Source of the DNA: Nocardioides zeae
GTDB lineage: Bacteria > Actinomycetota > Actinomycetes > Propionibacteriales > Nocardioidaceae
Direction of reading: 5' to 3'
Length of the DNA: 64,000 nt
Assembly (NCBI RefSeq): GCF_010686755.1
Contig: NZ_JAAGXA010000005.1
Span: 202,344 to 266,343 of the forward strand
Below the pieces are notes generated by a model, which was not told where the DNA came from, ran no database searches, and saw only the letters and a list, made by a program, of their open reading frames with translations. Of the stretch, positions 8,215-17,935 are shown one piece after another (within the stretch, counting starts at the first letter, position 1; every line of letters begins with the position of its first letter). The position numbers were made by a program, and so were the translations under genes.

Positions 8215-11079
8215 TCAGATCTCGGCTGCGACCGTCGTGTAGGCCACGATCCCGCGGTTGAGCAGGTCGCCCGCCTCCCGCGCCGTACGACGCAGCGCGG
8301 TGCTCGTCGTCGCGGCAGCGATCTGGTCGGTGACGTCGAGGAGCTGCTTGACGACCCGCACGAAGTCGCCGGCCGGCATCCCGGTCGCGCGCAGGATGTC
8401 GTCGAGGTCGTCGCCCCGCGCCCACGCGTGCGCCGCCCATGCGAAGCCGGCGTCGGGCTCGCGCAGCTGGTCGAGCCTGTGGTGCTTCTCGAGCGCGGAC
8501 AGGTCGGCCCACAGCCGACGGGTCAGGCTGACGGCCTCCGAGACCTTCGCCGACGGCAGTCGCGGTCCCCGGCCGTCCTCGGTGCGGCGCGCCTCGAAGA
8601 CGAGCACCGACAGGGCGGCCGCCAGGTCGGGCGCGTCGAGGCCCTCCCAGACGTCGAGGCGCAGCGCCTCGGCGGCCACGAGGTCGAGCTCCGAGTAGAT
8701 CCGCATGAGCGCCCGCCCGCGGTCGGTGACGATCTCGCCGTCGAGGTAGTCGAGCGCCTTGAGCACGTCGCTGACCCGGTCGAACTGCCGCGCGATCGTG
8801 TTGGTGCGCGACTCGATCCGGCGGCGCAGCGTGCTCGCCTCACGGTCGAGCTTGAACCAGCGCTCCGCCCACCGGGCGTGCGTCTCGCGGTCGGGGCAGG
8901 AGTGGCAGGGGTGCGCCTTCATCTCGGCCCGCAGCCGCTCGACCTCGGCCGCGACCCGCTCCGGACCGCTGCCGCGGCCGTCGGCCCCGGCCGCCCTGCC
9001 CGCACGGGCCTCGCGGGCCCGCTCGACCGGCGGGGGCGGCGGGAGGTCGCGCACGTGGTTGGCGAGGTACGCCGCCAGGTCGCGCCGCTGCTGGGGATTG
9101 CGGCCGTCGAAGTTCTTGGGCACGCGGATGCGGCTGGCCGCGCGCACCGGCTCCGGGAAGTCGATGAGGCCGAGGCGCCGCGACTGGCGACCGACCGTCA
9201 CGACCGAGGGCCGGGGCTCGTCGCGCCCCAGGCCCGGGTCCGTCACCACGGCCCAGCCGGCGAACTTGCCTCCGGGCACCTTGATGACGTCGCCGACCTT
9301 GAGCCGGGTCAGGGAGCCCACGACGTCCTCGCGCCGGTCGGTGCGACGTGCCCGTGACCCCTCCTTCTCGGCCTCGGACACGCGGCGGCGGAGCGCGGCG
9401 TACTCCATGAAGTCCCCGCGGTCGCAGGCCGCGGACTCCGCGTAGCCGGCGAGCGCCTCGTCGCTCTTGTGCAGCTGGCGGGCGAGGCCCACGACCGCCT
9501 TGTCGGCCTGGAACTGCGCGAACGAGCTCTCGAGGAGCTGGCGCGAGCGGTCACGGCCGAACCGGTGCACGAGGTTGACCGCCATGTTGTAGGACGGCCG
9601 GAACGAGGAGCGCAGCGGGTAGGTGCGGGTCGACGCGAGCCCGGCGACGTCCGTCGGGTTCATGCCCTGCTGCCAGACGACGACCGCGTGGCCCTCGACG
9701 TCGAGCCCGCGACGCCCGGCGCGGCCGGTCAGCTGGGTGTACTCCCCCGGCGTGATGTCGGCGTGCGCCTCGCCGTTCCACTTCACCAGCTTCTCGAGCA
9801 CCACGGTGCGGGCCGGCATGTTGATGCCCAGCGCCAGCGTCTCGGTGGCGAAGACGGCCCGCACCAGGCCGCGGACGAAGAGCTCCTCGACGCACTCCTT
9901 GAAGGTCGGGAGCATGCCGGCGTGGTGGGCGGCGACACCGCGCGTCAGGCCTTCGAGGAAGGTGGCGTAGCCGAGCACCTGGCGGTCGGCGCGGGGCAGG
10001 TCGGCGCACCGCTCCTCGACGTAGGCGCGGATCTCCTTCTGCTCCTCGGTGTCGGTGAGCCAGAGGTCGGCGTCGAGGCACTGGGACACCGCGGCGTCGC
10101 AGCCGGCGCGGCTGAAGATGAAGGTGATGGCCGGCAGCAGTCCCTCGCGGTCGAGGCGCTGGACGACCTCGGCGCGGCTGGGGATCCACATGCGCCGCCC
10201 GTTGCCGACGTCGCGACCGCGGCCGGCGCCACCGCGGCCCTGGCTGCCGCCGTGGCGCTGCCCCTTGGGCGTGCGCCGGTCACGGATGCGGCTGCTCGCC
10301 CAGTCGTCGCGGGCGATCTTGAGCAGGTGGGGGTTCACCTTGGCCCCGTCGCCCGCGAACCCGGCGCTCGCTGCCTCGTCGCTGCGGGCGAACAGGTCGT
10401 GCAGCTGGCGCCCGACGATCACGTGCTGGAACAACGGGACGGGGCGGCGCTCCTCGACGATCGTCGTCGTGTCGCCGCGCACCGTCGCGAGCCACTCGCC
10501 GAACTCCTCGGCGTTGGACACCGTCGCGGACAGCGAGGCCACCACCACGGACTCCGGGAGGTGGATGATGACCTCCTCCCAGACGGCACCGCGGTTGCGG
10601 TCGGCCAGGTAGTGCACCTCGTCCATCACGACGTAGCCGAGCTCGGACAGCGTCCGCGAGCCGGCGTAGATCATGTTGCGGAGCACCTCGGTCGTCATGA
10701 CGACGATCGGCGCCTCGCCGTTGACCGCGTTGTCACCGGTGAGCAGGCCGACGCGGTCCGCGCCGTACCGGTCGACGAGGTCGTTGTACTTCTGGTTCGA
10801 CAGCGCCTTGATGGGCGTCGTGTAGAAGCACTTGCGCCCCTCGGCCAGCGCCAGGTGCACCGCGAACTCGCCCACCACGGTCTTGCCGGAGCCCGTCGGC
10901 GCGGCGACCAGCACGCCGCGACCGTCCTCCAGCTCGCGGCAGGCGCGCAGCTGGAAGTCGTCGAGCCCGAAGGAGAACCCCGCGGCGAAGTCGTGGAGCA
11001 GCGGGTGCGACTGGGACTTGCGGAACGCGGCGTACCGCTCGGCGGCGCTCGGCTCGGCGGTGTCGGACCGGTCGGTCAT
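8215..11079 (-). CDS. helY: Ski2-like DEVH-box RNA/DNA helicase
   Basis: A 954-aa superfamily 2 helicase. Motif I APTGSGKT is at residues 60-67, motif II is DEVH (VVMDEVHYL), motif III LSATV, and motif VI QLTGRAGRRG. The C-terminal third carries a DSHCT-type domain (LRRRIESRTNTIARQFDRV onward) ending in a helical bundle. It corresponds to mycobacterial HelY, which lies next to tatC as here apart from an inserted lipid kinase. Likely role in RNA unwinding or turnover. The ATG at 11079 is preceded by GAAGGGG; the open frame upstream runs antisense through the lipid kinase and is not used. A Gly/Arg-rich loop (KGQRHGGSQGRGGAGRGRD) sits between the two RecA domains. Confidence 0.93.
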   Translation of the reverse strand: MTDRSDTAEPSAAERYAAFRKSQSHPLLHDFAAGFSFGLDDFQLRACRELEDGRGVLVAAPTGSGKTVVGEFAVHLALAEGRKCFYTTPIKALSNQKYNDLVDRYGADRVGLLTGDNAVNGEAPIVVMTTEVLRNMIYAGSRTLSELGYVVMDEVHYLADRNRGAVWEEVIIHLPESVVVASLSATVSNAEEFGEWLATVRGDTTTIVEERRPVPLFQHVIVGRQLHDLFARSDEAASAGFAGDGAKVNPHLLKIARDDWASSRIRDRRTPKGQRHGGSQGRGGAGRGRDVGNGRRMWIPSRAEVVQRLDREGLLPAITFIFSRAGCDAAVSQCLDADLWLTDTEEQKEIRAYVEERCADLPRADRQVLGYATFLEGLTRGVAAHHAGMLPTFKECVEELFVRGLVRAVFATETLALGINMPARTVVLEKLVKWNGEAHADITPGEYTQLTGRAGRRGLDVEGHAVVVWQQGMNPTDVAGLASTRTYPLRSSFRPSYNMAVNLVHRFGRDRSRQLLESSFAQFQADKAVVGLARQLHKSDEALAGYAESAACDRGDFMEYAALRRRVSEAEKEGSRARRTDRREDVVGSLTRLKVGDVIKVPGGKFAGWAVVTDPGLGRDEPRPSVVTVGRQSRRLGLIDFPEPVRAASRIRVPKNFDGRNPQQRRDLAAYLANHVRDLPPPPPVERAREARAGRAAGADGRGSGPERVAAEVERLRAEMKAHPCHSCPDRETHARWAERWFKLDREASTLRRRIESRTNTIARQFDRVSDVLKALDYLDGEIVTDRGRALMRIYSELDLVAAEALRLDVWEGLDAPDLAAALSVLVFEARRTEDGRGPRLPSAKVSEAVSLTRRLWADLSALEKHHRLDQLREPDAGFAWAAHAWARGDDLDDILRATGMPAGDFVRVVKQLLDVTDQIAAATTSTALRRTAREAGDLLNRGIVAYTTVAAEI

Positions 11080-11090
11080 GGGCAGCCCCT

Positions 11091-11957
11091 TCAGGCGATC
11101 ACCGTGAGCGCCGCGGGAACGGCGGTCACGGTCAGCGGGAGGGAGCCGAGGGGCTCCCCGTCCGCGTAGGCGGTGATGTCGGCGGCGGCGATCGTCGCCG
11201 ACCGGACCCGGTGGTGCTCGTAGGCCGGGTGGGTGGTGTGCGTGCCGCGGTAGAGCCGGGGGAACGCCCGCACGAGGCCACGACGGTCGAGCGAGCGCAC
11301 GACCACGACGTCGAGCAGCCCGTCGTCGGGCTCGGCGCCCTCGGTGATGCGCAACCCCCCGCCGAACGAGGAGGTGTTGCCGACGGCCGCGAGCACGCCC
11401 TCCACCGTACGCACGCGCCCGTCGAGCTCGAGCGTGTAGCGACGGGGAGCCAGGCTCCGGAGCTCGACGGCGGTCGCCGCGACGTACCGCAACGGCCCCC
11501 GCGGCCAGGTCATCGCGTCGGCCCGCTCCGCCACGAGGGCGTCGAAGCCGCACGCCACGACGGTGGCGACGTAGCGGTCGCCCACGCGGGCGACGTCGAG
11601 GGTACGACGCGGTCCCGCGATGATCCGGTCCGCCGCCGCTCGCGGATCGGCGGGCAGCCCGAGCTCGCGCGCGAGGTCGTTCCCCGTGCCCGCCGGTACG
11701 ACGCCGAGCGGGACGCCCGCCGGCACGACGTGCTGGAGCGCGAGGTGGACCGTCCCGTCGCCGCCGCAGGCGACGAGCGCCTCGACGCCGTCGGCCACGG
11801 CGGCACCCGCCAGCCGGCGCGCCTCGTCGACGTCACGACCGACGAGGTCCAGCACCTCGAACCCGGCGTCGCGCAGGCGCGGCAGCACGACCGACCGCGC
11901 GCGGGCACCACGGCCCCGACCCGCGCCGGGATGGGTCAGGAGGGCGATCCGACGCAC
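11091..11957 (-). CDS. Diacylglycerol kinase-family lipid kinase
   Basis: A 288-aa lipid kinase. The nucleotide-binding motif GGDGTVHLAL (about residue 65) and the following GVVPAGTGNDLARELG define the DAGK catalytic domain; FGGGLRITEGAEPDDGLLDVVVV in the C-terminal half is characteristic of the bacterial YegS/DgkB group. It probably phosphorylates diacylglycerol or a sphingoid-like lipid at the membrane face. It starts with GTG 7 bp after the tatC stop and is followed within 11 bp by helY, so it belongs to the same transcription unit. It interrupts the tatC-helY adjacency I recall from mycobacteria. Confidence 0.9.
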   Translation of the reverse strand: MRRIALLTHPGAGRGRGARARSVVLPRLRDAGFEVLDLVGRDVDEARRLAGAAVADGVEALVACGGDGTVHLALQHVVPAGVPLGVVPAGTGNDLARELGLPADPRAAADRIIAGPRRTLDVARVGDRYVATVVACGFDALVAERADAMTWPRGPLRYVAATAVELRSLAPRRYTLELDGRVRTVEGVLAAVGNTSSFGGGLRITEGAEPDDGLLDVVVVRSLDRRGLVRAFPRLYRGTHTTHPAYEHHRVRSATIAAADITAYADGEPLGSLPLTVTAVPAALTVIA

Positions 11958-11964
11958 GGCCGCC

Positions 11965-12804
11965 TCAGATCGGCGACGGCTCGTCGGGCGAGAGCCCGGA
12001 GTACGGCGACCGCGCGGCCTTGCGCTTGTCGAGGACCCGCGCGATGACCTCCGAGACGCCCACGAGGGCGCACATGGGGAGCGCGAGGAAGAGCATCGTG
12101 AAGGGGTCGGTCGACGGCGTGGCGATCGCCGCGAAGACGAAGATACCGATGATGAACCAGGGGCGGTACTGCCCGATGACCCGGCCCGGGAGCAGGCCCG
12201 TCAGGTTGAGCAGGATGAGAAAGACGGGGATCTCGAACGAGATGCCGAAGACCAGCAGCGTGCGCACCAGGAACGAGAAGTAGTCGCCGAACTCCACCAG
12301 GTTGGTGAGGTCGGCCTGCGTGAACCCGATGAGGATCTCGAGGCCCTTGGGCAACGTCAGGTAGCCCACCAGCACGCCGACCATGAAGAGCGGTCCGGCG
12401 AAGGCCGCGAACACGCGGCTCCACTTGCGCTCGTGGGCGTGCAGCCCCGGGAGGATGAACGACCAGATCTGGTGCAGCCAGTAGGGGCTGGTCACGACGA
12501 GCGCGGCCATGCCGCAGAGCTTGAGGTAGAGCACGAGCGGCCCGCCCACACCGGCGATGGTCGCCTGGGTGTCGGTGTCGCCGCCGAGCCGCTCGGCGGC
12601 CTGCTTGTAGGGCTCGAAGACCAGCGCGAAGATCTGGTCGAAGAAGAAGAGCGCGACGATGAGCGCCACGACCCAGGCGGTGACGGCACGCATGACGCGG
12701 CCGCGCAGCTCCCGCAGGTGGTCGGAGAGCGCCATCCGGCCGTCGTCGCCGACGGTGTGGACCGGGCGGACCGAGTAGAAGCGCAGGAGTCCCTTGATAG
12801 CCAC
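11965..12804 (-). CDS. tatC: Sec-independent (twin-arginine) translocase subunit TatC
   Basis: Six membrane segments are readable. The family hallmark DHLRELRGRV stands at the start of the first helix, with FILPGLHAHER and STDPFTMLFLALPM later. TatC recognises twin-arginine signal peptides and, with TatA, exports folded proteins. The GTG at 12804 (279 aa) is chosen because it lies 17 bp after tatA and gives the usual N-terminal tail; an ATG at 12735 (256 aa) is possible, and neither has a clear ribosome-binding site. It lies between tatA and the lipid kinase. Confidence 0.93.
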   Translation of the reverse strand: MAIKGLLRFYSVRPVHTVGDDGRMALSDHLRELRGRVMRAVTAWVVALIVALFFFDQIFALVFEPYKQAAERLGGDTDTQATIAGVGGPLVLYLKLCGMAALVVTSPYWLHQIWSFILPGLHAHERKWSRVFAAFAGPLFMVGVLVGYLTLPKGLEILIGFTQADLTNLVEFGDYFSFLVRTLLVFGISFEIPVFLILLNLTGLLPGRVIGQYRPWFIIGIFVFAAIATPSTDPFTMLFLALPMCALVGVSEVIARVLDKRKAARSPYSGLSPDEPSPI

Positions 12805-12821
12805 GGAGGACGGTGCGGAGG

Positions 12822-13103
12822 TCAGCCGTTGGTGGTGTCGCGACGCTCCTGGCGCAGGGCCTCGGCGTCGTCCACCTGGCGGGCCTCGAGCGGCAGCTCG
12901 GCCGTGGTGCCACGGCCCTTCGCGTCCTTCTCGTCGTCGTCGTCGTCGACGAGGCCCTTGGTCTCCGACTTGAAGATGCGGAGCGCCTGGCCGGTGCCGC
13001 GGGCCAGCTCGGGGAGCTTCTTGGCGCCGAACAGCAACACGATCACCAGGATGATCAGGACGAGCTCCCACCCTCCCGGGAAGGTGACGAGAGGCAGAAC
13101 CAC
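12822..13103 (-). CDS. tatA: Twin-arginine translocase subunit TatA
   Basis: A single N-terminal membrane helix ([24 protein letters not shown]) is followed by the amphipathic helix [17 protein letters not shown] and an acidic tail with five consecutive aspartates, the classic TatA layout. I choose the GTG at 13103 (93 aa) because AGGAA stands 3-7 nt before it; a GTG at 13115 would add four residues. It is encoded directly upstream of tatC with a 17-bp gap. Confidence 0.9.
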   Translation of the reverse strand: MVLPLVTFPGGWELVLIILVIVLLFGAKKLPELARGTGQALRIFKSETKGLVDDDDDEKDAKGRGTTAELPLEARQVDDAEALRQERRDTTNG

Positions 13104-13151
13104 GGTATTCCTCACAGACTGTCGGAGACGGCTCGTCCACTGTACGCGACG

Positions 13152-14159
13152 TCAGGCGTACAGGCTGAGGGTCTCCTGTGCACGCGCGGTGAACGATGCG
13201 GCGAGCTCCGCCGGCGCCAGGACGGTGACGTGCGGTGCGTGCCGCGAGACGAGGCGCACGAGCCACCGCGGGTCGACGACGTGGAGGTCGACCTCCGACC
13301 GGCCGTCGGCGCGGTCACGCTGCGCGACGACGGGGAGGTAGTCCGGCAGCCACCGCACCTCGGCGTCGAGGAGCAGCGTCGCGAGCGGGCTGTCGGCGGG
13401 CGGCACGAACGGCTCGAACGTCGCCTGCGCCGCCTCGGACCCGGTCGCCTCCGCCGGGGAGGCGTCGGCGCGGACGACCACGGGCGTGTCCAGGGTGCGG
13501 GCCTCCACGATGCGGTCGACGCGGAAGGTGCGGGGCGCGTCGGCGGCGTGGCACCAGGCGTCGAGGTAGGCGACGTTCCCGTGCTCGGTGACGAGGTGCG
13601 GGTCGACCGTGCGCTCGACCACCTCGTCCCGCGAGGGCACGTGGTAGCGCAGCAGCACCTGCCGCTCCGCGGTCACCGCCTCCTCCAGCTGCGCCCGCAC
13701 GTCGGCGGCCGGGTCCACGCCCGAGCCGTCCTCCCCCGCGTCGATGGCCGCCTCGTCGCCGAGGGCGGCCTCCAGCTTGTGCAGCACCCGGTCCACGACG
13801 TCCCGGGTGTCCGCCTCCGCCGACCCGCGTACGACGCGGAGCGCCACCACGAGGGCGGAGGCCTCGGTGGGCGAGAGCCGCAGCGGGCGGTCGAGGTAGT
13901 CGGCGTTCGACATGCGGATCAGGCGGTCGCCGTCCGGCTGCACCAGCGCCGAGATGTCGACGTCGATGAGGTCGTCGGGATAGCCGCCGGGCAACCCGCA
14001 CATGAAGAGCACGTGCAGGTCCTTCACGATCTGCTGCGGCGTCAGCCCCAGGTCGCGCGCGGCCTCCTCGACGTGCACGGTGCCCCGCGCGTTGAGGTAG
14101 GGCACGAGGGCGAGCATCCGCCCGACCTGCTCGCGGGCGCCGGTGCCGGCCGTGCTCAT
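13152..14159 (-). CDS. pafC: WYL-domain transcriptional regulator PafC
   Basis: A 335-aa protein with an N-terminal winged-helix region (QVGRMLALVPYLNARGTVHVEEAARDL, residues about 11-37) and a central WYL domain (VLLRYHVPSRDEVVERTVDPH; YLDAWCHAADAPRTFRVDRI), then a C-terminal WCX-like extension. PafB and PafC act together as a transcription activator of the RecA-independent DNA-damage response in mycobacteria. The ATG overlaps the pafB stop by 4 bp, which supports making the two in equal amounts. Confidence 0.9.
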   Translation of the reverse strand: MSTAGTGAREQVGRMLALVPYLNARGTVHVEEAARDLGLTPQQIVKDLHVLFMCGLPGGYPDDLIDVDISALVQPDGDRLIRMSNADYLDRPLRLSPTEASALVVALRVVRGSAEADTRDVVDRVLHKLEAALGDEAAIDAGEDGSGVDPAADVRAQLEEAVTAERQVLLRYHVPSRDEVVERTVDPHLVTEHGNVAYLDAWCHAADAPRTFRVDRIVEARTLDTPVVVRADASPAEATGSEAAQATFEPFVPPADSPLATLLLDAEVRWLPDYLPVVAQRDRADGRSEVDLHVVDPRWLVRLVSRHAPHVTVLAPAELAASFTARAQETLSLYA

Positions 14160-15187
14160 GCGGGCTCCTCCTCGGGACGGGTCGTCGGCTCGAGCGCCGC
14201 GCGCAGGGCGGCGACGACGTCGCTCCGGAGCGCGGGGGGCGCCTCGACGACGACGTCGGGGCCGTGCTCGAGCACGAGGCGCAGGGCCACCGGACCCGAC
14301 CACGGCAGGGTGACGCGGTCCCACGCGTCGGTGCCGTCCGGTCCCCGCACCTCGGGCTCCGTGCTCGTGGCGTCGCGCCGCAGCGCGAAGCCGGCCCCGC
14401 GACGTACCAGGAGCACGGCGGGGTCCCCCGTCGGCGGCGCCGGCCGCAACCGGCGCGCCACCTCGGAGACGTCCACGCCGGGCGGCGGCACGAAGGCGTC
14501 GCGGCGTCCCACGGCCCGCGCCGTGCCGACGATGCGCGACAACCGGAAGACGCGCTCGGCGTCCCGGTCCGTGTCGAGCCCGACGGCGTACCAGCGGCTG
14601 CCGTAGCGGACGAGACCCCACGGCTGGAGGTGCCGACGCGCGGGGGCAGCGTCGCGCCGCCCCCGGTAGTCGAACTCCACCGCCGTGCGCGAGTGCACGG
14701 CCTCGACCATCACCTCGAAGGAGGGCTCCTCCGCACCGACCCGCGGCACCGCGACGCCGAGGTCCGCGGCGTCGATCGTCTCGGCCGCCTCGCTCTCCGG
14801 GTCGCCGTCCGCCCCGCGGCGGGCCGCGGTGAGCTTGCGCAGGCCGGTGCGCGCCGCGTCCGAAAGCCGGGCGCTCTGCCACACCTGCGTCGCGACACCG
14901 AGCACCGCCGCTTCGTCGGGCTCCAGGGCGATCTCCGGCAGCGCGAACTCGGCCGCCGGCACGCGGTAGCCGAGCTCGTCCTCGAAGAGCGGGTCGAACG
15001 ACCCGACCTCGACCGGTACGCCGAGCCCGCGGAGCTCGTCCTTGTCGCGCTCGAAGGCCCGGTCGAACGCGGTGTCGCCGAGATCGGCGTAGAGCTCCGC
15101 CCGGATCCGCGCCTTGGAGACGAAGCCGCGCTGCACGAGCAGCATGATGAGCAGCTTCATGAGCCGCTCGCTGCGCCGTCCGCTCAT
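14156..15187 (-). CDS. pafB: WYL-domain transcriptional regulator PafB
   Basis: A 343-aa partner of PafC. An N-terminal winged helix (ERLMKLLIMLLVQRGFVSKARIRAEL) precedes a WYL domain in which LQPWGLVRYGSRWYAVGLDTDRD contains the R-W-Y-A-V-G variant of the motif. WYL domains are thought to sense nucleic-acid ligands such as single-stranded DNA. It follows the FKBP lipoprotein gene by 27 bp on the same strand. In many actinobacteria pafB follows pafA directly; here the FKBP gene is between them. Confidence 0.9.
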   Translation of the reverse strand: MSGRRSERLMKLLIMLLVQRGFVSKARIRAELYADLGDTAFDRAFERDKDELRGLGVPVEVGSFDPLFEDELGYRVPAAEFALPEIALEPDEAAVLGVATQVWQSARLSDAARTGLRKLTAARRGADGDPESEAAETIDAADLGVAVPRVGAEEPSFEVMVEAVHSRTAVEFDYRGRRDAAPARRHLQPWGLVRYGSRWYAVGLDTDRDAERVFRLSRIVGTARAVGRRDAFVPPPGVDVSEVARRLRPAPPTGDPAVLLVRRGAGFALRRDATSTEPEVRGPDGTDAWDRVTLPWSGPVALRLVLEHGPDVVVEAPPALRSDVVAALRAALEPTTRPEEEPA

Positions 15188-15214
15188 GGCCGTGTCATCG
15201 GATCGCGCGTCGCG

Positions 15215-16390
15215 TCACTCGGTGGCCGGCGCGGTCGGGTCAGCGGGCGCCTCGGTCGACTCGGTCGCAGCCGGGTCGGTGGCGGCCGGGTCCGTCGGGT
15301 CGGTCGCGGCCGGGTCGGTGGCCTCGGCGTCGGGCGACTCGGTCTCCGCGGGGGCCTCCGGGAGCACGACCGAGCCGAGCACGTCGACGACGAAGTAGAG
15401 CGTGTCGGTCGGCGCGATGCCCGCCTGCTCGTTGCCCGTCTCGCCGTAGCCCAGCGCCGGCGGGATGCCGAGCACGACCCGCGTGCCCGCCTTGAGACCG
15501 ACGAGGGCCTCGTTCCAGCCCTCGATCACGCCGGCGTTCGGCCCGCCCACCACGAAGGTGCGCGGCAGACCACCGGAGTACGACTCGTCGAAGGGGGCCT
15601 CGCCCCCGTAGACCTGGCCGAGGTAGTTGGCGACCAGCAGGGCGCCCTCCTCGACGACCGGGCCGTCGCCCTCGACGAGGGTGGCGACCTGCAGCTCGTC
15701 GGTCGGCTCGGCCGCGCCCTCGAAGTCGAAGCCCGTCACCTCGTCGCCGCTCTCGACGAGGGTCGGCAGGCCCTCGGGTGCGGCCACCTCGGTGCCCTCG
15801 GGCCCGTCGAGCGCCACCGCCAGCACGTCGATGACGTAGACGACCGAGTCGCGGTTGCCGATCCCGATGTTCGCCTGCCCGTCACCGCCGAACGCGTTCT
15901 CGTAGTCCGAGACGACGAGGACGCGCGACCCGGCCTTGACCCCCTCGAGGGAGTCGGCGATCGACGCGGGCATGGCGTTGGTGAGCGGGTCGAGCAGCAG
16001 CGAGGCCGCCGTCTGCTGGACCGCCGCGGCCACCGTCGTCGACGGGGCCTCGGACGAGACGGGGAGGATGCCGGGGTCGCCGTACTCCCAGGTCGAGAAC
16101 GCCTCCTGGCCGGAGAACCCGTTCCCGATCCACGCCTGGAGGACCACGTTGGAGCCCTCCTCGACCGTCGGGCCGTCGCCCTCGATGACCGTCTCGGACG
16201 CGAAGCCTTCCGGGGACAGCTCCCCGTCGATCTCGACCTCGGGCACGAGCCCGAGCTCACCGCTGACGGTGACCTGGTCGAGACCTGCGTCCTGGTCGTC
16301 GGAGCTGCCGCACGCGGCGAGCGCGGTCAGCGGCAGGACCGCGGCGAGGAACGCGCCGGACACACGGCGGACGGACCGGGAAGTGCGCAC
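15215..16390 (-). CDS. Lipoprotein with tandem FKBP-type peptidyl-prolyl isomerase domains
   Basis: A 391-aa exported lipoprotein. A signal peptide with RRVSGAFLAAVLPLTALAAC places the lipid-modified cysteine at residue 26. Two FKBP-like halves follow. The first (about 60-210) is divergent. The second (about 225-350) has the classical Y-G...F-D-x-S-Y, VIEGWNEALVGLKAGTRVVLGIPP, LGYGE and DTLYFVVDVL pattern and is probably the active one. The tail is a low-complexity run of Asp-Pro-Ala-Ala-Thr units that might span the cell wall. The GTG at 16390 is preceded by AAGGG 8 nt upstream; an ATG 42 nt further upstream would spoil the signal peptide. Role: folding of secreted proteins outside the membrane (inference). 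Confidence 0.85.
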   Translation of the reverse strand: MRTSRSVRRVSGAFLAAVLPLTALAACGSSDDQDAGLDQVTVSGELGLVPEVEIDGELSPEGFASETVIEGDGPTVEEGSNVVLQAWIGNGFSGQEAFSTWEYGDPGILPVSSEAPSTTVAAAVQQTAASLLLDPLTNAMPASIADSLEGVKAGSRVLVVSDYENAFGGDGQANIGIGNRDSVVYVIDVLAVALDGPEGTEVAAPEGLPTLVESGDEVTGFDFEGAAEPTDELQVATLVEGDGPVVEEGALLVANYLGQVYGGEAPFDESYSGGLPRTFVVGGPNAGVIEGWNEALVGLKAGTRVVLGIPPALGYGETGNEQAGIAPTDTLYFVVDVLGSVVLPEAPAETESPDAEATDPAATDPTDPAATDPAATESTEAPADPTAPATE

Positions 16391-16477
16391 GAGGACACCC
16401 TTCGTCTCGAATCGGCAAGGAACCGCGGTCACCTTACCGACCCTCCTCGCGCGGACCGGGCGGCATACCCCCTGTGG

Positions 16478-17839
16478 TCACATCCCGTCGATGAGGCGCT
16501 GGACGCGCTCGTCCTCCGAGCGGAACGGGTCCTTGCACAGCACGGTGCGCTGGGCCTGGTCGTTGAGCTTCAGGTGCACCCAGTCGACCGTGAAGTCACG
16601 GCGCCGCTCCTGGGCCTTCTTGATGAACTCGCCGCGCAGCCGCGCCCGCGTCGTCTGCGGGGGCACCGACTTGGCCTGGAGGATCTCGATGTCGCTCGTG
16701 ACCCGTGCCGCCCTGCCCCGGTTCTGCAGCAGGTAGAACAGGCCGCGGTCGCGCCGGATGTCGTGGTAGGCCAGGTCGAGCTGGGCGATGCGGGGGTGGC
16801 TCATCGGCAGCCCGTGCTTGGCGCGGTAGGCCTCGATGAGCTTCCACTTGATGACCCAGTCGATCTCGGTGTCGACCAGACCCAGGTCGTCCGACTCGAC
16901 GGCCTTGATGCCGCGCTCCCACAGGTCCAGCACGCGCTCGATCAACGGCGTCGAGATGCCGCGGCGGTCGACGAAGTCGCGTGCCTTCGACAGGTACTCG
17001 CCCTGGATCTCGAGCGCGCTCGCCTCGCGCCCGTTGGCGAGCCGCACCCGCCGCTGGCCGGAGGTGTCGTGCGAGATCTCGCGGATCGCGCGGATGGGGT
17101 TCTCGAGCGTGAGGTCGCGCATGACGACCCCCTCCTCGATCATGCGCAGCACCAGGTCGCAGCTCGCCACCTTCAGCATGGTGGTGGTCTCGCTCATGTT
17201 GGAGTCGCCGACGATGACGTGCAGCCGCCGGTAACGCTCGGCGTCGGCGTGCGGCTCGTCCCGCGTGTTGATGATGGGGCGGCTGCGCGTGGTCGCGCTG
17301 CTGACGCCCTCCCAGATGTGCTCCGCACGCTGGCTGACGGTGTACGTCGCCCCCCGCGGCGTGTGCGTCACCTTGCCGGCCCCGACGACGATCTGCCGGG
17401 TCACCAGGAACGGGATGAGGACGTCGGCCAGCCGGCTGAACTCCCCCGCGCGGCTCACCAGGTAGTTCTCGTGGCAGCCGTAGGAGTTGCCCGCCGAGTC
17501 GGTGTTGTTCTTGAAGAGGTAGATGTCGCCGGCGATGCCCTCGTCGTGGAGCCGCTGCTCGGCGTCGACGAGCAGGCCCTCCAGGACGCGCTCGCCGGCC
17601 TTGTCGTGGGCCACGAGCTCGGCGATGTCGTCGCACTCGGGCGTCGCGTACTCGGGGTGGCTCCCCACGTCGAGGTAGAGCCGGGCACCGTTCCGCAGGA
17701 AGACGTTGCTGCTGCGCCCCCAGGACACGACGCGACGGAAGAGGTAGCGCGCCACCTCGTCGGGGCTGAGCCGTCGCTGCCCCCGGAACGTGCAGGTGAC
17801 CCCGTACTCGTTCTCGATACCGAAGATCCGACGGTCCAT
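16478..17839 (-). CDS. pafA: Pup-protein ligase PafA
   Basis: PafA attaches the C-terminal glutamate of Pup to lysines of target proteins, using ATP. The 453-aa protein starts [13 protein letters not shown] with catalytic-site E9, and has the [16 protein letters not shown] segment that holds the metal/catalytic aspartate. [19 protein letters not shown] and [19 protein letters not shown] are typical of the carboxylate-amine-ligase-like fold. The ATG at 17839 is supported by TATCGT at 17846-17851 (leaderless). It reads away from prcA behind a terminator-like hairpin, so it probably has its own promoter. Confidence 0.96.
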   Translation of the reverse strand: MDRRIFGIENEYGVTCTFRGQRRLSPDEVARYLFRRVVSWGRSSNVFLRNGARLYLDVGSHPEYATPECDDIAELVAHDKAGERVLEGLLVDAEQRLHDEGIAGDIYLFKNNTDSAGNSYGCHENYLVSRAGEFSRLADVLIPFLVTRQIVVGAGKVTHTPRGATYTVSQRAEHIWEGVSSATTRSRPIINTRDEPHADAERYRRLHVIVGDSNMSETTTMLKVASCDLVLRMIEEGVVMRDLTLENPIRAIREISHDTSGQRRVRLANGREASALEIQGEYLSKARDFVDRRGISTPLIERVLDLWERGIKAVESDDLGLVDTEIDWVIKWKLIEAYRAKHGLPMSHPRIAQLDLAYHDIRRDRGLFYLLQNRGRAARVTSDIEILQAKSVPPQTTRARLRGEFIKKAQERRRDFTVDWVHLKLNDQAQRTVLCKDPFRSEDERVQRLIDGM

Positions 17840-17845
17840 GACCGA

Positions 17846-17851
17846 ACGATA
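17846..17851 (-). promoter_or_regulatory. Leaderless -10 of pafA
   Basis: TATCGT on the minus strand, 6 nt before the ATG at 17839, and downstream of the hairpin at 17870-17906. Confidence 0.5.
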
Positions 17852-17869
17852 CGGCTCCCGTGGTGACGA

Positions 17870-17906
17870 CGGGGGCGACACGACGAGTTGCGTCGTGCCG
17901 CCCCCG
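17870..17906 (-). terminator. Hairpin terminator after prcA
   Basis: Arms CGGGGGCG-A-CACGACG and CGTCGTG-C-CGCCCCCG pair with a single A/C mismatch around a 5-nt loop (15 of 16 pairs). It lies about 30 nt after the prcA stop and ends the pup-prcB-prcA unit before pafA. Confidence 0.75.
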
Positions 17907-17935
17907 GGTCGAGGTCGCGCCCTGGAAGCCCCAGG

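Noticed and set aside
11080..11553. N-terminal extension of helY by 158 codons
   Set aside because: It would run antisense-frame through the lipid kinase gene; the ATG at 11079 has a ribosome-binding site and gives the normal HelY start.
14264..17866. 1200-codon open frame on the plus strand
   Set aside because: Antisense to pafB, the FKBP gene and pafA, all well supported; no recognisable protein features.
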